Source: XYD1-FULL-44-32 sp964433715
GTDB lineage: Bacteria > Patescibacteriota > Minisyncoccia > Phycocordibacterales > XYD1-FULL-46-19
Length of the DNA stretch: 35,912 nt
Direction of reading: 5' to 3'
NCBI GenBank assembly: GCA_964433715.1
Contig: CAYSSL010000003.1
Location: 1-35,912, forward strand
The notes under the pieces were generated by a model. That model was given only the letters and a program-made list of their open reading frames with translations. It did not search any database and had not been told where the DNA came from. Positions within the stretch are counted from its first letter, which is position 1. Each line of letters begins with the position of its first letter. The position numbers and the translations under genes are program-made. Positions 8,254 through 15,997 of this stretch are shown one piece after another.

Positions 8254-8682
8254 ATGCTAAAAATAATTTTAAATACTGATGGTGGGGCACGGGGGAACCC
8301 CGGACCAGCGGGGATTGGGGCGGTAATCTGTGATGAAAATAAGAAAATCATCGCGACGGCTTCAAAATATATTGGAGAAAACACTAACAATGAGGCCGAA
8401 TATCAGGCGGTGCTTTTGGGTCTAGATTTAATTAAAAAAAACTTTAAGGTTGAAGAAATTAAATTGGCGGAGATAGAATTGTGCGTGGATTCAGAGCTGA
8501 TTGCTCGCCAGCTGAAAGGACAATATAAAGTAAAAGAAGATCGGTTGCGGGTTTACCACACCGAGATCAAGGAAATTTTAAAAGCTGATTTTCCTAATTT
8601 TAAAATTACCGAGATTAGACGGGAACAGAATAAAGAGGCCGATGAGTTGGCCAATGAAGCAATGGACGGGGGTTTAAAGTAA
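8254..8682 (+). CDS. rnhA: RNase HI-like protein
   Basis: 142 aa. RNase H fold with the four expected acidic residues: D9 in NTDGGARGNPGPAG, E49 in NNEAEYQAV, D79 in VDSELIARQL and D130 in EADELANEA. It should cut the RNA strand of RNA-DNA hybrids, clearing R-loops and primers. The form resembles the short Bacillus YpdQ-like and archaeal relatives more than E. coli RnhA, which has a basic protrusion that I do not see. ATG 8254 is chosen because it gives the family start and the -10 box spacing; a TTG directly before it is less likely. Confidence 0.88.
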   Translation: MLKIILNTDGGARGNPGPAGIGAVICDENKKIIATASKYIGENTNNEAEYQAVLLGLDLIKKNFKVEEIKLAEIELCVDSELIARQLKGQYKVKEDRLRVYHTEIKEILKADFPNFKITEIRREQNKEADELANEAMDGGLK

Positions 8683-8698
8683 AGATTAATCCATCTCT

Positions 8699-10240
8699 AT
8701 GTTTATGGTTGGTGGTTTTTGGATAAGACAGCCAGACGGTTTCAAAATATTACGTCAATTGGTATTTTGGGTGGCGGTTGGATTTTTGGTGGGAGTAGTG
8801 GTCTTGCCTTTTATTAATTTACCGGCCAATGTTGTTGTTTTCTTGTTTTTGCTGGCCACGGTTTTATTTATAGTAGCCCGCTGGCGACCACAGTCTTATA
8901 CCCTTTATTTGGTGGTCGCCTCTTTGGTGTTGGGACTAGCTTTGGGTTTAGGCCGAATGTATGTCACTTTAGCGGAAGAAAATATATTGGCTAAGCAGGT
9001 GGGAGAAAGCGTATCTTTACAGGGAGTAATAATTGAAAACCCAGACAAGCGCGACACTACCACTCGTTTGATGGTGGAAGAACTAACAACCGGAGAAAGG
9101 ATATTAGTATCTACTACTTTATATCAAGATTTATATTATGGTGATCTCCTGCAGGTGTCTGGTAAATTAAATTGGCCAGAAAATTTTACCACCGATAGTG
9201 GGCGAGAATTTGATTATGTGTCGTATCTTAAGGTGAGAGATGTGGTATATGAAATATCTTTTGCCAAAGTTGAGCGTTTATCTGGTGGTCATGGTAAGGC
9301 TTTATATGCTGGACTTTATTCTTTAAAACAGAAGTTTGTTGATCGTTTAAATTTAGTGTTACCTGAACCACATTCATCTTTGCTGGCTGGTTTATTGGTC
9401 GGTGAGCGGCGCGGTTTGGGGGACGATTTAACAGAGTCTTTTCGGCGAGCGGGATTAATTCACGTCGTGGTCTTGTCTGGGTACAATATGACAATTGTGG
9501 CGGAGGCGATTATTCTTGTTTTAGCTTCATTCTTGCCTCTAACTTACAGTCTATTTTTGGGAGCTTTGGGTATAATTTTATTTGCCCTGATGGTGGGAGG
9601 AGGAGCGACGGTGGTTAGAGCCTCGATTATGGCTGGACTAGCCTTGTTTGCCCGCCTGACCGGTCGAACATATGAGGCTGCCAATGGCTTGTTTATTGCT
9701 GCGGTGATAATGGTAGCTATTAATCCGCTGGTATTGGTTTATGATGTTGGTTTTCAATTATCTTTTATAGCGACACTGGGTTTAATTTATATTTCTCCTA
9801 TCTTAGATAATAAGATCAATTGGCTGTCTCCACGTTTCGGATTAAAGGCGGTGGTGACCACCACTCTGGCGGCTCAAATAGCGGTTTTGCCTTGGCTTAT
9901 TTATAAAATTGGTGAAATAAGTCTAGTATCTTTGCCGGCCAATATTTTGGTGGCACCACTTATTCCCGTGACTATGTTTTTTGGGTTTATTACTGGTTTA
10001 ACTGGTTTTATTTCATATTTTCTATCTAAGTTTCTAGCCGTGTTTACTTACTTATTTTTGTCGTTGGAACTGTTGATTGTTAAGTTTTGGTCGGCTTTGC
10101 CTTTGGCGAGTGTTTATATTCCAAGAGTTTCATTTTGGTTGATAATTTTAGTTTATTTAATAATGGTTTATTGGGTGCGAGTAAAATATTTTTCTTTGAT
10201 ATCAACAGTTGAAGCTAAAAATATGTTGAAAGAAAAATAG
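8699..10240 (+). CDS. comEC: ComEC/Rec2-type DNA-uptake channel protein (membrane part)
   Basis: 513 aa. Three hydrophobic N-terminal helices (about 18-90), then a soluble OB-like segment (QGVIIENPDKRD...), then the competence domain beginning near 235 with LLVGERRGLGDDLTESFRRAGLIHVVVLSGYNM, and about eight further membrane segments. ComEC forms the inner-membrane channel that imports single-stranded DNA. The metallo-beta-lactamase domain usually fused to its C-terminus is missing here and is encoded separately at 10585. An ATG two codons in (8705) is an alternative start; neither has a good Shine-Dalgarno sequence. Confidence 0.9.
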   Translation: MFMVGGFWIRQPDGFKILRQLVFWVAVGFLVGVVVLPFINLPANVVVFLFLLATVLFIVARWRPQSYTLYLVVASLVLGLALGLGRMYVTLAEENILAKQVGESVSLQGVIIENPDKRDTTTRLMVEELTTGERILVSTTLYQDLYYGDLLQVSGKLNWPENFTTDSGREFDYVSYLKVRDVVYEISFAKVERLSGGHGKALYAGLYSLKQKFVDRLNLVLPEPHSSLLAGLLVGERRGLGDDLTESFRRAGLIHVVVLSGYNMTIVAEAIILVLASFLPLTYSLFLGALGIILFALMVGGGATVVRASIMAGLALFARLTGRTYEAANGLFIAAVIMVAINPLVLVYDVGFQLSFIATLGLIYISPILDNKINWLSPRFGLKAVVTTTLAAQIAVLPWLIYKIGEISLVSLPANILVAPLIPVTMFFGFITGLTGFISYFLSKFLAVFTYLFLSLELLIVKFWSALPLASVYIPRVSFWLIILVYLIMVYWVRVKYFSLISTVEAKNMLKEK

Positions 10241-10247
10241 AAGACAA

Positions 10248-10253
10248 TATAAT
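10248..10253 (+). promoter_or_regulatory. -10 box of the 78-aa membrane protein gene
   Basis: TATAAT just after the comEC stop, 27 nt before ATG 10281. No clear -35 sequence is visible. Confidence 0.4.
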
Positions 10254-10280
10254 TAAGTGATTAGAAGTTAATTCTCTTAC

Positions 10281-10517
10281 ATGGCCGCAGCTATATCGGT
10301 TTTCAAAAATAAAAGTGTTGTTATTGCTTTTATCCTTGGTATTGTGTTTGCAGTATTTTTGGCTCACGCTTATATGGTTTATCAGACCAGAGCTTTAGCT
10401 GTGCAAAATGCCAATGATATTGCCCAAATTGCTTCGTTCTTACAGCAAGCCACTGGCCAAACACCAGTTAGCGCTCCTGCAGTAGAAACTTCTGGAGCAG
10501 ACGAAGATGAGGAATAA
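10281..10517 (+). CDS. Small membrane protein (78 aa), unknown
   Basis: One hydrophobic helix (about residues 13-33, VVIAFILGIVFAVFLAHAYM) following a short Lys-containing N-terminus, then a soluble segment with an NDIAQIASFLQQATG helix and an acidic end GADEDEE. It sits between the two halves of the ComEC system, so a link to DNA uptake is possible, but there is no sequence support for it. The predicted form is a single-pass protein with an exported C-terminus. No Shine-Dalgarno sequence is evident. I do not recognise a family. Confidence 0.65.
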   Translation: MAAAISVFKNKSVVIAFILGIVFAVFLAHAYMVYQTRALAVQNANDIAQIASFLQQATGQTPVSAPAVETSGADEDEE

Positions 10518-10528
10518 TCTTAATTTTT

Positions 10529-10580
10529 AAATTATAACAAAAGACCGTAGCTCTTTAGCTACGGTCTTTTGTTATAATTT
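10529..10580 (+). terminator. Perfect 24-bp palindrome: terminator with built-in promoter
   Basis: The arms at 10529-10552 and 10557-10580 are exact reverse complements with a 4-nt loop. The core GACCGTAGC/GCTACGGTC followed by TTTTGTT acts as an intrinsic terminator. The right arm contains TGTTATAAT (10570-10578), the -10 element of the next gene, 6 nt before its ATG. By symmetry the left arm carries the same element on the minus strand. Confidence 0.85.
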
Positions 10581-10584
10581 GTTT

Positions 10585-11253
10585 ATGTCCAAACGACTTT
10601 TAGTGAGCTGGGTTTTGGTTGGTATTTTAATCGTAACAACCGTGGTTGTTTGGTTGATTATATTTTATAAACAATCAAGCGATGAGCTGAAAGTATCCTT
10701 TCTGGATGTTGGTCAAGGAGATGCTATTTTTATTGAGGCGCCAAATGGCAATCAAATATTGATCGATGCTGGTGCTGGCCGACAAGTTTTGCGGTCTTTA
10801 GGGCAAGTTATGCCTTTTTATGACCGCCAAATAGATTTAGTTGTCGCCACTCACGCTGATGCCGATCATATTGGTGGTCTGGCTAGNNNNNNNNNNNNNN
10901 NNNNNNNNNNNNNNNNNNNNNNNNNNNNNNNNNNNNNNNNNNNNNNNNNNNNNNNNNNNNNNNNNNNNNNNNNNNNNNNNNNNNNNGTCCAGAGATATGG
11001 AAAAAATATTAGTGCCAATGTGTTAAAACTTGGTCACCATGGTTCAAATACCTCTAGTTCAAATTATTTTTTGTCCGCCGTCGATCCAGATATTGCTATT
11101 GTTTCGGCTGGACGTGACAACCGCTATGGTCACCCCCACCAAGAGGTGTTGGACAGATTGGGGTTATTAAATATTACTTATTTAAATACCGCTAAACAGG
11201 GAAGTATTGTATTTAAATCTGATGGTCAGAGAGTTTTGTGTACCAATTGTTAA
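10585..11253 (+). CDS. ComEC-type metallo-beta-lactamase protein, interrupted by an assembly gap
   Basis: An N-terminal membrane helix (about 6-27) is followed by SFLDVGQGDAIFIEAPNGNQILIDAG and HADADHIGG (metal ligands H90, D92, D94, H95). After the gap comes VLKLGHHGSNTSS and IVSAGRDNRYGHPH, the typical end of the ComEC hydrolase domain. The stretch at 10887-10986 is 100 N. The reading frame happens to match on both sides, but only 34 unknown codons are allowed where about 90 residues normally separate these motifs, so the gap is probably really longer. It presumably works with the membrane ComEC at 8699 to degrade the non-transported strand. ATG 10585 is chosen from the -10 spacing. Confidence 0.85.
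   Translation: MSKRLLVSWVLVGILIVTTVVVWLIIFYKQSSDELKVSFLDVGQGDAIFIEAPNGNQILIDAGAGRQVLRSLGQVMPFYDRQIDLVVATHADADHIGGLAXXXXXXXXXXXXXXXXXXXXXXXXXXXXXXXXXXVQRYGKNISANVLKLGHHGSNTSSSNYFLSAVDPDIAIVSAGRDNRYGHPHQEVLDRLGLLNITYLNTAKQGSIVFKSDGQRVLCTNC
10887..10986. other. Assembly gap (100 N)
   Basis: Exactly 100 unknown bases inside the metallo-beta-lactamase gene; a placeholder length, not measured sequence. Confidence 0.98.
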
Positions 11254-11296
11254 ACAAAAAAAACGGCAACACTTATGTGTTGCCGTTTTTTTTGTT
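11253..11296. terminator. Bidirectional terminator between convergent genes
   Basis: Perfect 20-bp arms (AACA8CGGCAACAC / GTGTTGCCGT8GTT) around loop TTAT, T-runs on both strands. It ends the comEC-type hydrolase gene on the plus strand and rpmB on the minus strand. Confidence 0.92.
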
Positions 11297-11297
11297 G

Positions 11298-11516
11298 TTA
11301 GCCCTGAATCATTTTAATTTGCAGGTGCTTATTTTTCTTTAAACAAGAAGTGCAGATTTTGATTCTGCCACCACCGGCTTGTGCTGGCAAAGCAGCCCAT
11401 TGGAGATTGGGTTGTTTACGTGATGTTCCAGTATGGTTGAACTTGGTGGCGCGGACACGGTTGGAATAACCACCGACCATTTGGCTTGTTTTGTTACAGA
11501 TAGGACAGGCTCTCAT
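11298..11516 (-). CDS. rpmB: 50S ribosomal protein L28
   Basis: 72 aa. It has the zinc-binding C+ form, with CPIC (4-7) and CTSC near residue 55-58, and the typical segments GGYSNRVRATKFNHTGTSRKQPNLQ and GGGRIKICTSCLKK. It is part of the large subunit near the E-site. It is transcribed alone, divergent from the site-2 protease gene. TAATAT eight bases before the ATG on the minus strand would again give a nearly leaderless mRNA. Confidence 0.93.
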   Translation of the reverse strand: MRACPICNKTSQMVGGYSNRVRATKFNHTGTSRKQPNLQWAALPAQAGGGRIKICTSCLKKNKHLQIKMIQG

Positions 11517-11578
11517 AGATTTAAATATTAGACCTGCCTATGCTATCATAGCTTGATAATCTTGTAAATATATTGTTT

Positions 11579-12202
11579 ATGGGTCTTGACACTATCTTCT
11601 TCGTAATCATTTTAGTCATTTCTGTCGTGGTACACGAAGTGGCTCACGGCTTTGCCGCTTTAGCTTTGGGTGATACTACTGCTAAACACGCCGGCCGCCT
11701 GACTTTAAATCCTATTCCCCACATTGACCCCTTTGGTTCAATCATTTTGCCTTTTATTATGAGTCTTTTGCCAGGGGGGATGGTATTTGGTTGGGCCAAA
11801 CCTGTACCATTTAATCCTTACAACTTAAAGGCGGGGCGGTGGGGACCAGCTTTGGTGGCAATTGCGGGGCCGGTCTCTAATCTGGTTATTGCCACTATTT
11901 TTGGTCTTGGCGTTAGATTTTCAGACATTTTAACTATTTCTTCGCCGGCCATGCTGGAAATTATGCAAATGATAGTCTTGTTAAACATAGTTTTAGCCAT
12001 TTTTAATCTTATTCCCATACCACCTTTAGATGGTTCAAAGATTCTCTTTGCCGCCCTACCTTATCGGTGGCGATATGTTGAAGAAATGATAGAGAGATAT
12101 CAGTTAATTTTAATTTTATTTGTTATATTCTTTGCTATAGAATTGGTTTCGCCCTTGATGTTTTTTGTTTTTGAAATTTTGACAGGACTCAATATTGGGT
12201 AG
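11579..12202 (+). CDS. Site-2 protease family membrane zinc metallopeptidase (M50)
   Basis: 207 aa. HEVAH (H19, E20, H23) lies in the first membrane segment, followed by LGDTTAKHAGRLTLNPIPHIDPFGS, and NLIPIPPLDG near 144-153 supplies the third metal ligand (Asp). Four to six membrane helices are present and there is no PDZ domain, as in the short bacterial S2P/YwhC-like group. Such enzymes cut membrane proteins inside the bilayer, often in stress signalling; the substrate is unknown. ATG 11579 is taken as the start since it precedes the first helix directly; no Shine-Dalgarno sequence. Confidence 0.9.
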   Translation: MGLDTIFFVIILVISVVVHEVAHGFAALALGDTTAKHAGRLTLNPIPHIDPFGSIILPFIMSLLPGGMVFGWAKPVPFNPYNLKAGRWGPALVAIAGPVSNLVIATIFGLGVRFSDILTISSPAMLEIMQMIVLLNIVLAIFNLIPIPPLDGSKILFAALPYRWRYVEEMIERYQLILILFVIFFAIELVSPLMFFVFEILTGLNIG

Positions 12203-12249
12203 TACTCTCTTAGTAGAGTCGTTTTGGATAATCACGAAAGGGTGATCCC

Positions 12250-12465
12250 ATGCCTTCTTATGCCAAGTCTTCTGTTTCCTCCGAGTGTCGGCGGGGGGAG
12301 CACAGCAAGTGCTCTCGCTGGAATAACCCCGAGGTGCCGGCCGAGCGGGACTGCCAGTGCTCTTGTCATCGGCAGGTTGCAAGGTATCCCGTCTGCGATC
12401 TCGCCGGTGGAGATCAAGACAACTGTCCTGATGTTTTTGAGTGTTACCACCCCGGCCAGAACTAA
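12250..12465 (+). CDS. Cys-rich small protein (71 aa), unknown, probably zinc-binding
   Basis: Eight Cys and several His in 71 residues: C13-x7-C21-x13-C35-x-C37-x-C39-H40, then C49, C59 and C65. The first half (ECRRGEHSKCSRWNNPEVPAERDC...) looks like a compact metal-binding module ending in CxCxCH. A Shine-Dalgarno-like AAGGGTGA lies 5 nt before ATG 12250, and GATAAT at 12226-12231 is a plausible -10 box. A strong terminator follows, so this is a separate transcription unit between the protease and rpsL. Its GC content looks higher than that of its neighbours. No family recognised. Confidence 0.6.
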   Translation: MPSYAKSSVSSECRRGEHSKCSRWNNPEVPAERDCQCSCHRQVARYPVCDLAGGDQDNCPDVFECYHPGQN

Positions 12466-12480
12466 GGTGTGGGTGGTATC

Positions 12481-12515
12481 TCCGGAGCGGGCGCAGGCGC
12501 CAGCTCCGGATTTTT
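12481..12515 (+). terminator. Intrinsic terminator after the Cys-rich gene
   Basis: TCCGGAGC (12481-12488) pairs with GCTCCGGA (12503-12510), followed by TTTTT. The GC-rich loop can itself fold. Confidence 0.85.
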
Positions 12516-12556
12516 CTTGCATTTTGTCTCAGTCTGTATTAAAGTGGTCCCTGTTT

Positions 12557-12973
12557 ATGCCAACCATAAATCAGCTGGTTCGTAAGAGCCGTAAAAAGGT
12601 AGAAAAGAAATCCAAATCTGTCGCTTTAGCGGTAGGTTTTAATACGCTCAAAAATCGTCCAGTTCACTATAATTCACCGTTTAAGCGTGGTGTTTGTCTA
12701 CAGGTTAAGACCACTACTCCTAAAAAACCAAACTCAGCTTTACGTAAAATTGCTCGTGTTCGTTTGACCAATGGGATGGAGGTTACTTGTTATATCCCTG
12801 GTGAAGGTCACAATTTACAGGAACACTCAGTGGTAGTTATCCGCGGTGGTCGCGTTAAAGACCTTCCGGGTGTTCGTTATCACATTGTTCGTGGTGTGTT
12901 GGATACATCTGGAGTAGAGAAGCGCCGTCAGGGTCGCTCTAAATATGGTAATAAGCGCCCAAAAGCTAAATAA
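12557..12973 (+). CDS. rpsL: 30S ribosomal protein S12
   Basis: 138 aa, about 14 longer than E. coli S12 because of an insertion after the N-terminus (KSKSVALAVGFNTLKNRPVHYNSPF) before KRGVC. Conserved decoding-centre segments TTTPKKPNSALRK, GEGHNLQEHSVV and GGRVKDLPGVRYH are intact. Positions equivalent to streptomycin-resistance sites keep the sensitive-type Lys (KKPNS and RVKDLPG). ATG 12557 gives the family start MPTINQLVRK; the frame is open further upstream, but those codons belong to the preceding unit and its terminator. A weak -10 (TATTAA, 12537-12542) may be its promoter. First gene of the str operon. Confidence 0.95.
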   Translation: MPTINQLVRKSRKKVEKKSKSVALAVGFNTLKNRPVHYNSPFKRGVCLQVKTTTPKKPNSALRKIARVRLTNGMEVTCYIPGEGHNLQEHSVVVIRGGRVKDLPGVRYHIVRGVLDTSGVEKRRQGRSKYGNKRPKAK

Positions 12974-12994
12974 TTTTAAATTTTATAATCAATC

Positions 12995-13474
12995 ATGCGT
13001 CGCAAGCATAAGCCAACATCTCGCCTGAAACCAGATCTTGTCTACCAAAACATTAAAGTAGAGAAGCTTATTAACTATGTTATGGAGCGAGGCAAAAAAA
13101 ATACTGCTCGCAAGATAGTTTATGGTGCTTTTGATATTGTAAAAGAAAAGGCCAAGGTAGACCCAGTGGAAACTTTTGAAGCGGCTATCAATAATGTTGG
13201 ACCTCAAATGGAGGTGCGTTCCCGACGAGTGGGTGGAGCCAACTATCAGGTTCCTCATGAGGTGCGTCCTGAACGGCGTTTAGCTTTGGGTTTGCGTTGG
13301 ATTATTGATGCCGCCAAGAATAAATCTGGTCGCCCGATGATTGATCGGTTGGCTGATGAACTGGTAAATGCTTCTAAAAACGAAGGCGACGCCGTGAAGA
13401 AACGTGAAAATGTGCACAAGATGGCCGAGGCTAACCGAGCTTTTGCTCACTTTGCCGTTTCTCGTCGTAAATAG
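12995..13474 (+). CDS. rpsG: 30S ribosomal protein S7
   Basis: 159 aa, normal length. The start MRRKHKPTSRLKPDLVY leads into helices with NYVMERGKKNTARKIVY; the conserved VGGANYQVPHEVRPERRLALGLRWI and the AFAHF end are present. It nucleates assembly of the 30S head and lies near the mRNA exit. It follows rpsL by 21 nt in an A/T-rich gap without a Shine-Dalgarno sequence and precedes fusA. Confidence 0.96.
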   Translation: MRRKHKPTSRLKPDLVYQNIKVEKLINYVMERGKKNTARKIVYGAFDIVKEKAKVDPVETFEAAINNVGPQMEVRSRRVGGANYQVPHEVRPERRLALGLRWIIDAAKNKSGRPMIDRLADELVNASKNEGDAVKKRENVHKMAEANRAFAHFAVSRRK

Positions 13475-13486
13475 TATTTGGTAGTT

Positions 13487-13530
13487 TATAATATAGTAAA
13501 TAGCCCATCGTCTCTTTCGGGTCGCGATGG
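13487..13530 (+). promoter_or_regulatory. Possible fusA promoter and leader hairpin
   Basis: TATAAT (13487-13492) downstream of the rpsG stop, followed near the predicted RNA start by a stem CCATCG/CGATGG (13505-13510 with 13525-13530) and an A/T-rich run to ATG 13566. The -35 region is poor, so this may only supplement read-through from rpsL. Confidence 0.4.
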
Positions 13531-13565
13531 TTGAAAAGTAATAATCATTTAATAAATAAAGATTT

Positions 13566-15710
13566 ATGGCTCGTGACTATCCACTAGAGAAAGTTCGTAA
13601 CATTGGAATTATTGCTCATATTGACGCTGGTAAGACTACTTCAACCGAGCGTGTTTTGTATTACACTGGTGTTTCTCATAAAATTGGAGAAGTTCACGAG
13701 GGGGCAGCGACAATGGACTGGATGGAACAAGAGCGAGAGCGCGGTATTACTATTACCTCCGCTGCAACCACCGCTTTTTGGACACCTACTTATGATTCTA
13801 AAAATCCAGATAAAAAACATCGGATCAATATTATTGATACCCCTGGTCACGTAGATTTTACCGCTGAAGTAGAACGCTCGCTAAAAGTTTTAGATGGTGG
13901 TGTGGTGGTTTTTGACGGCGTAGCAGGTGTAGAACCTCAATCCGAAACGGTTTGGCGTCAGGCTGACAAATATAAAGTTCCGCGTATCTGCTTTATCAAC
14001 AAGCTAGATCGCATGGGGGCAAGCTTTGACCATTCTTTTAAGACTATCTTAGATCGTTTAACTAAAAACGCGGTTCGCGTGCAAATCCCAATTGGTGAAG
14101 ATGATGCTCATGAGGGAGTTATTGATCTTTTGCGTATGAAGGGCTATCTCTTTGAGGGCAATATGGGCAACGAGATTAAGGAGATTGAAGTTCCAGAAAA
14201 TCTAAAGGCCGAAGCGGAAAAATATCGATCGGAATTGATTGAAAAAGTCGTTGAGCACGATGAACAGATGATGGCTGCTTATTTTGAGGGTCAAGAACCA
14301 ACTTTGGAAGAAGTAAAACGTGTTTTGCGCAAGGCTGTTATAAACAATGAATTGGTACCAGTTTTTTGTGGTTCGGCTCTGAAAAATAAAGGTGTTCAGC
14401 TGGTTCTTGATGGTGTTATTGACTATCTACCTAGTCCTCTTGATATTCCACCGGTCCATGGTAAGGATCCTAATACCAACGAAGAAGCCACTCGGGAATC
14501 TAGCGACACTGCCCCTTTAGCCGGTCTTGTTTTTAAATTACAAAGTGACCCATTTGTCGGGCAACTCTCTTATATTCGTATTTATTCTGGAGTACTCACC
14601 GCCGGTTCTTATGTTTATAACTCAACTACGGGTGACAAAGAACGTATTGGTCGGATTGTGCGTATGCACGCCAATCATCGTGAAGAGGTAAAAGAGGTGT
14701 ATGCCGGAGAAATTGCCGCTATTGTAGGTCTAAAGAGCACCAAGACTTCCGATACCCTGTGTGACGAAAATCAGCCAATTATTCTTGACCAGATTGATTT
14801 CCCTGAACCGGTGGTATCTCTTCGTATTGAACCAAAAACTAAAGCTGATCAAGAAAAGATGGGTATGGCTTTGAAAAAACTTTCTGATGAAGACCCCACC
14901 TTTAAAGTAAAATCTGACCCAGAGACGATGGAAACGGTGATTTCTGGTATGGGTGAACTTCATTTGGATATTATCGTGGATCGAATGAAGCGTGAATTTA
15001 ATGTGGAGGCCAATGTGGGTGCACCACAGGTGGCTTACAAAGAAACCATTACTGCTCCTAGTGAGGCTGAGTGTAAATATGTTAAACAATCTGGTGGTAA
15101 AGGTCAGTATGGCCATGTTCGCTTGCGCCTAAAACCACTTGATAAAACTCTTAAACCCGAAGATGCACCAAAGAACGTTGTTCGGGAAGATAATTTTGAA
15201 TTTATCAATTCCATTAAGGGTGGTGTTATTCCCCAAGAGTTTATTTCGCCGGTTGAAAAGGGTATTCGCGAAGGTATGAGCCGTGGTATTCAGGCGGGTT
15301 TTGAAGTGGTGGACGTGTCAGTTGAACTTTACGATGGTTCTTATCACGACGTGGATTCTTCCGAAATGGCCTTCAAACTAGCGGGTTCAATGGCCTTTCA
15401 AGATGGTGCCAAAAAAGCTAAGCCGGTTTTGTTGGAACCTCTAATGAAAGTAGAAGTAGTGGTGCCAGAAAAGTTTATGGGTGATATTACTGGTCATCTT
15501 TCTTCAAAACGAGGACAGATTGAAGAAATGGAAGATCGCGGTATTTTAAAGGTTATTCGGGCCAAGGTGCCTTTGGCGGAAATGTTTGGCTATATTACGA
15601 CTTTGCGTTCTATGACCGAGGGGCGTGGTTCATATGTGATGGAATTTTCTGAATATTCTATTATTCCACAAAACGTTGCTAGTGCTATTATAGAAGGACG
15701 GTCGAAATAA
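13566..15710 (+). CDS. fusA: Elongation factor G
   Basis: 714 aa. A translocase GTPase that moves tRNAs and mRNA after peptide transfer and acts with RRF in recycling. G-motifs in order: AHIDAGKTT (G1), RGITI (G2), DTPGH (G3), NKLD (G4) and a GSA segment (G5). Domain II, III, IV (with GGKGQYGHVRL) and V (ISSKRGQIEEMEDRG-type region) all follow; the length is normal. Located as usual behind rpsL-rpsG. No Shine-Dalgarno sequence; the start region is A/T-rich. Confidence 0.97.
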   Translation: MARDYPLEKVRNIGIIAHIDAGKTTSTERVLYYTGVSHKIGEVHEGAATMDWMEQERERGITITSAATTAFWTPTYDSKNPDKKHRINIIDTPGHVDFTAEVERSLKVLDGGVVVFDGVAGVEPQSETVWRQADKYKVPRICFINKLDRMGASFDHSFKTILDRLTKNAVRVQIPIGEDDAHEGVIDLLRMKGYLFEGNMGNEIKEIEVPENLKAEAEKYRSELIEKVVEHDEQMMAAYFEGQEPTLEEVKRVLRKAVINNELVPVFCGSALKNKGVQLVLDGVIDYLPSPLDIPPVHGKDPNTNEEATRESSDTAPLAGLVFKLQSDPFVGQLSYIRIYSGVLTAGSYVYNSTTGDKERIGRIVRMHANHREEVKEVYAGEIAAIVGLKSTKTSDTLCDENQPIILDQIDFPEPVVSLRIEPKTKADQEKMGMALKKLSDEDPTFKVKSDPETMETVISGMGELHLDIIVDRMKREFNVEANVGAPQVAYKETITAPSEAECKYVKQSGGKGQYGHVRLRLKPLDKTLKPEDAPKNVVREDNFEFINSIKGGVIPQEFISPVEKGIREGMSRGIQAGFEVVDVSVELYDGSYHDVDSSEMAFKLAGSMAFQDGAKKAKPVLLEPLMKVEVVVPEKFMGDITGHLSSKRGQIEEMEDRGILKVIRAKVPLAEMFGYITTLRSMTEGRGSYVMEFSEYSIIPQNVASAIIEGRSK

Positions 15711-15729
15711 ATAGTTAACTAAAAATATT

Positions 15730-15936
15730 ATGAACAAAATGCAAGCAGTTCAAAAAGGAGCAATTTGGGTTTTTATAACCTCGGTTGTACTTTTGACTTT
15801 TGTCGCTATTTTGTCTATTTGGGATGTGGTAGATGGTGATGTACTTTACAAGTCTTTTGTGACCATTTGTGTTATTGGTTTTTCGGCTGGGGTTACAGTC
15901 ATTGCCGCTCGAGGTTTAGATCAAGAGAAAGTTTAA
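15730..15936 (+). CDS. Small two-helix membrane protein (68 aa), unknown
   Basis: Two hydrophobic segments (about residues 11-31 and 41-58) separated by a short acidic loop WDVVDGDVLYK, ending in a charged RGLDQEKV. It starts 19 nt after fusA and is closed by the terminator at 15940, so it is probably the last gene of the str transcript. No family recognised; being small, hairpin-like and membrane-bound is all that the sequence shows. Confidence 0.65.
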   Translation: MNKMQAVQKGAIWVFITSVVLLTFVAILSIWDVVDGDVLYKSFVTICVIGFSAGVTVIAARGLDQEKV

Positions 15937-15939
15937 GTT

Positions 15940-15984
15940 CACAAAACAAACTCCGCCGGTTACACTGGCGGAGTTTGTTTTGTG
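15940..15984 (+). terminator. Intrinsic terminator joined to the next promoter
   Basis: Perfect 18-bp arms (15940-15957 with 15967-15984) rich in GGCGGAG followed by TTTGTTTTG. The last bases of the right arm form the TG of the next extended -10 box. Confidence 0.88.
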
Positions 15985-15991
15985 ATATTAT
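15983..15991 (+). promoter_or_regulatory. Extended -10 promoter of the 99-aa exported protein gene
   Basis: TGATATTAT ends six bases before ATG 15998. Confidence 0.6.
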
Positions 15992-15997
15992 TTGTTT

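Noticed and set aside
12232..12522. Minus-strand ORF of 96 codons opposite the Cys-rich gene
   Set aside because: It includes the terminator and has no homology; the plus-strand gene has a ribosome binding site.
12224..12556. Upstream in-frame extension of rpsL
   Set aside because: It runs through the Cys-rich gene in another frame and its terminator; S12 homology starts at 12557.
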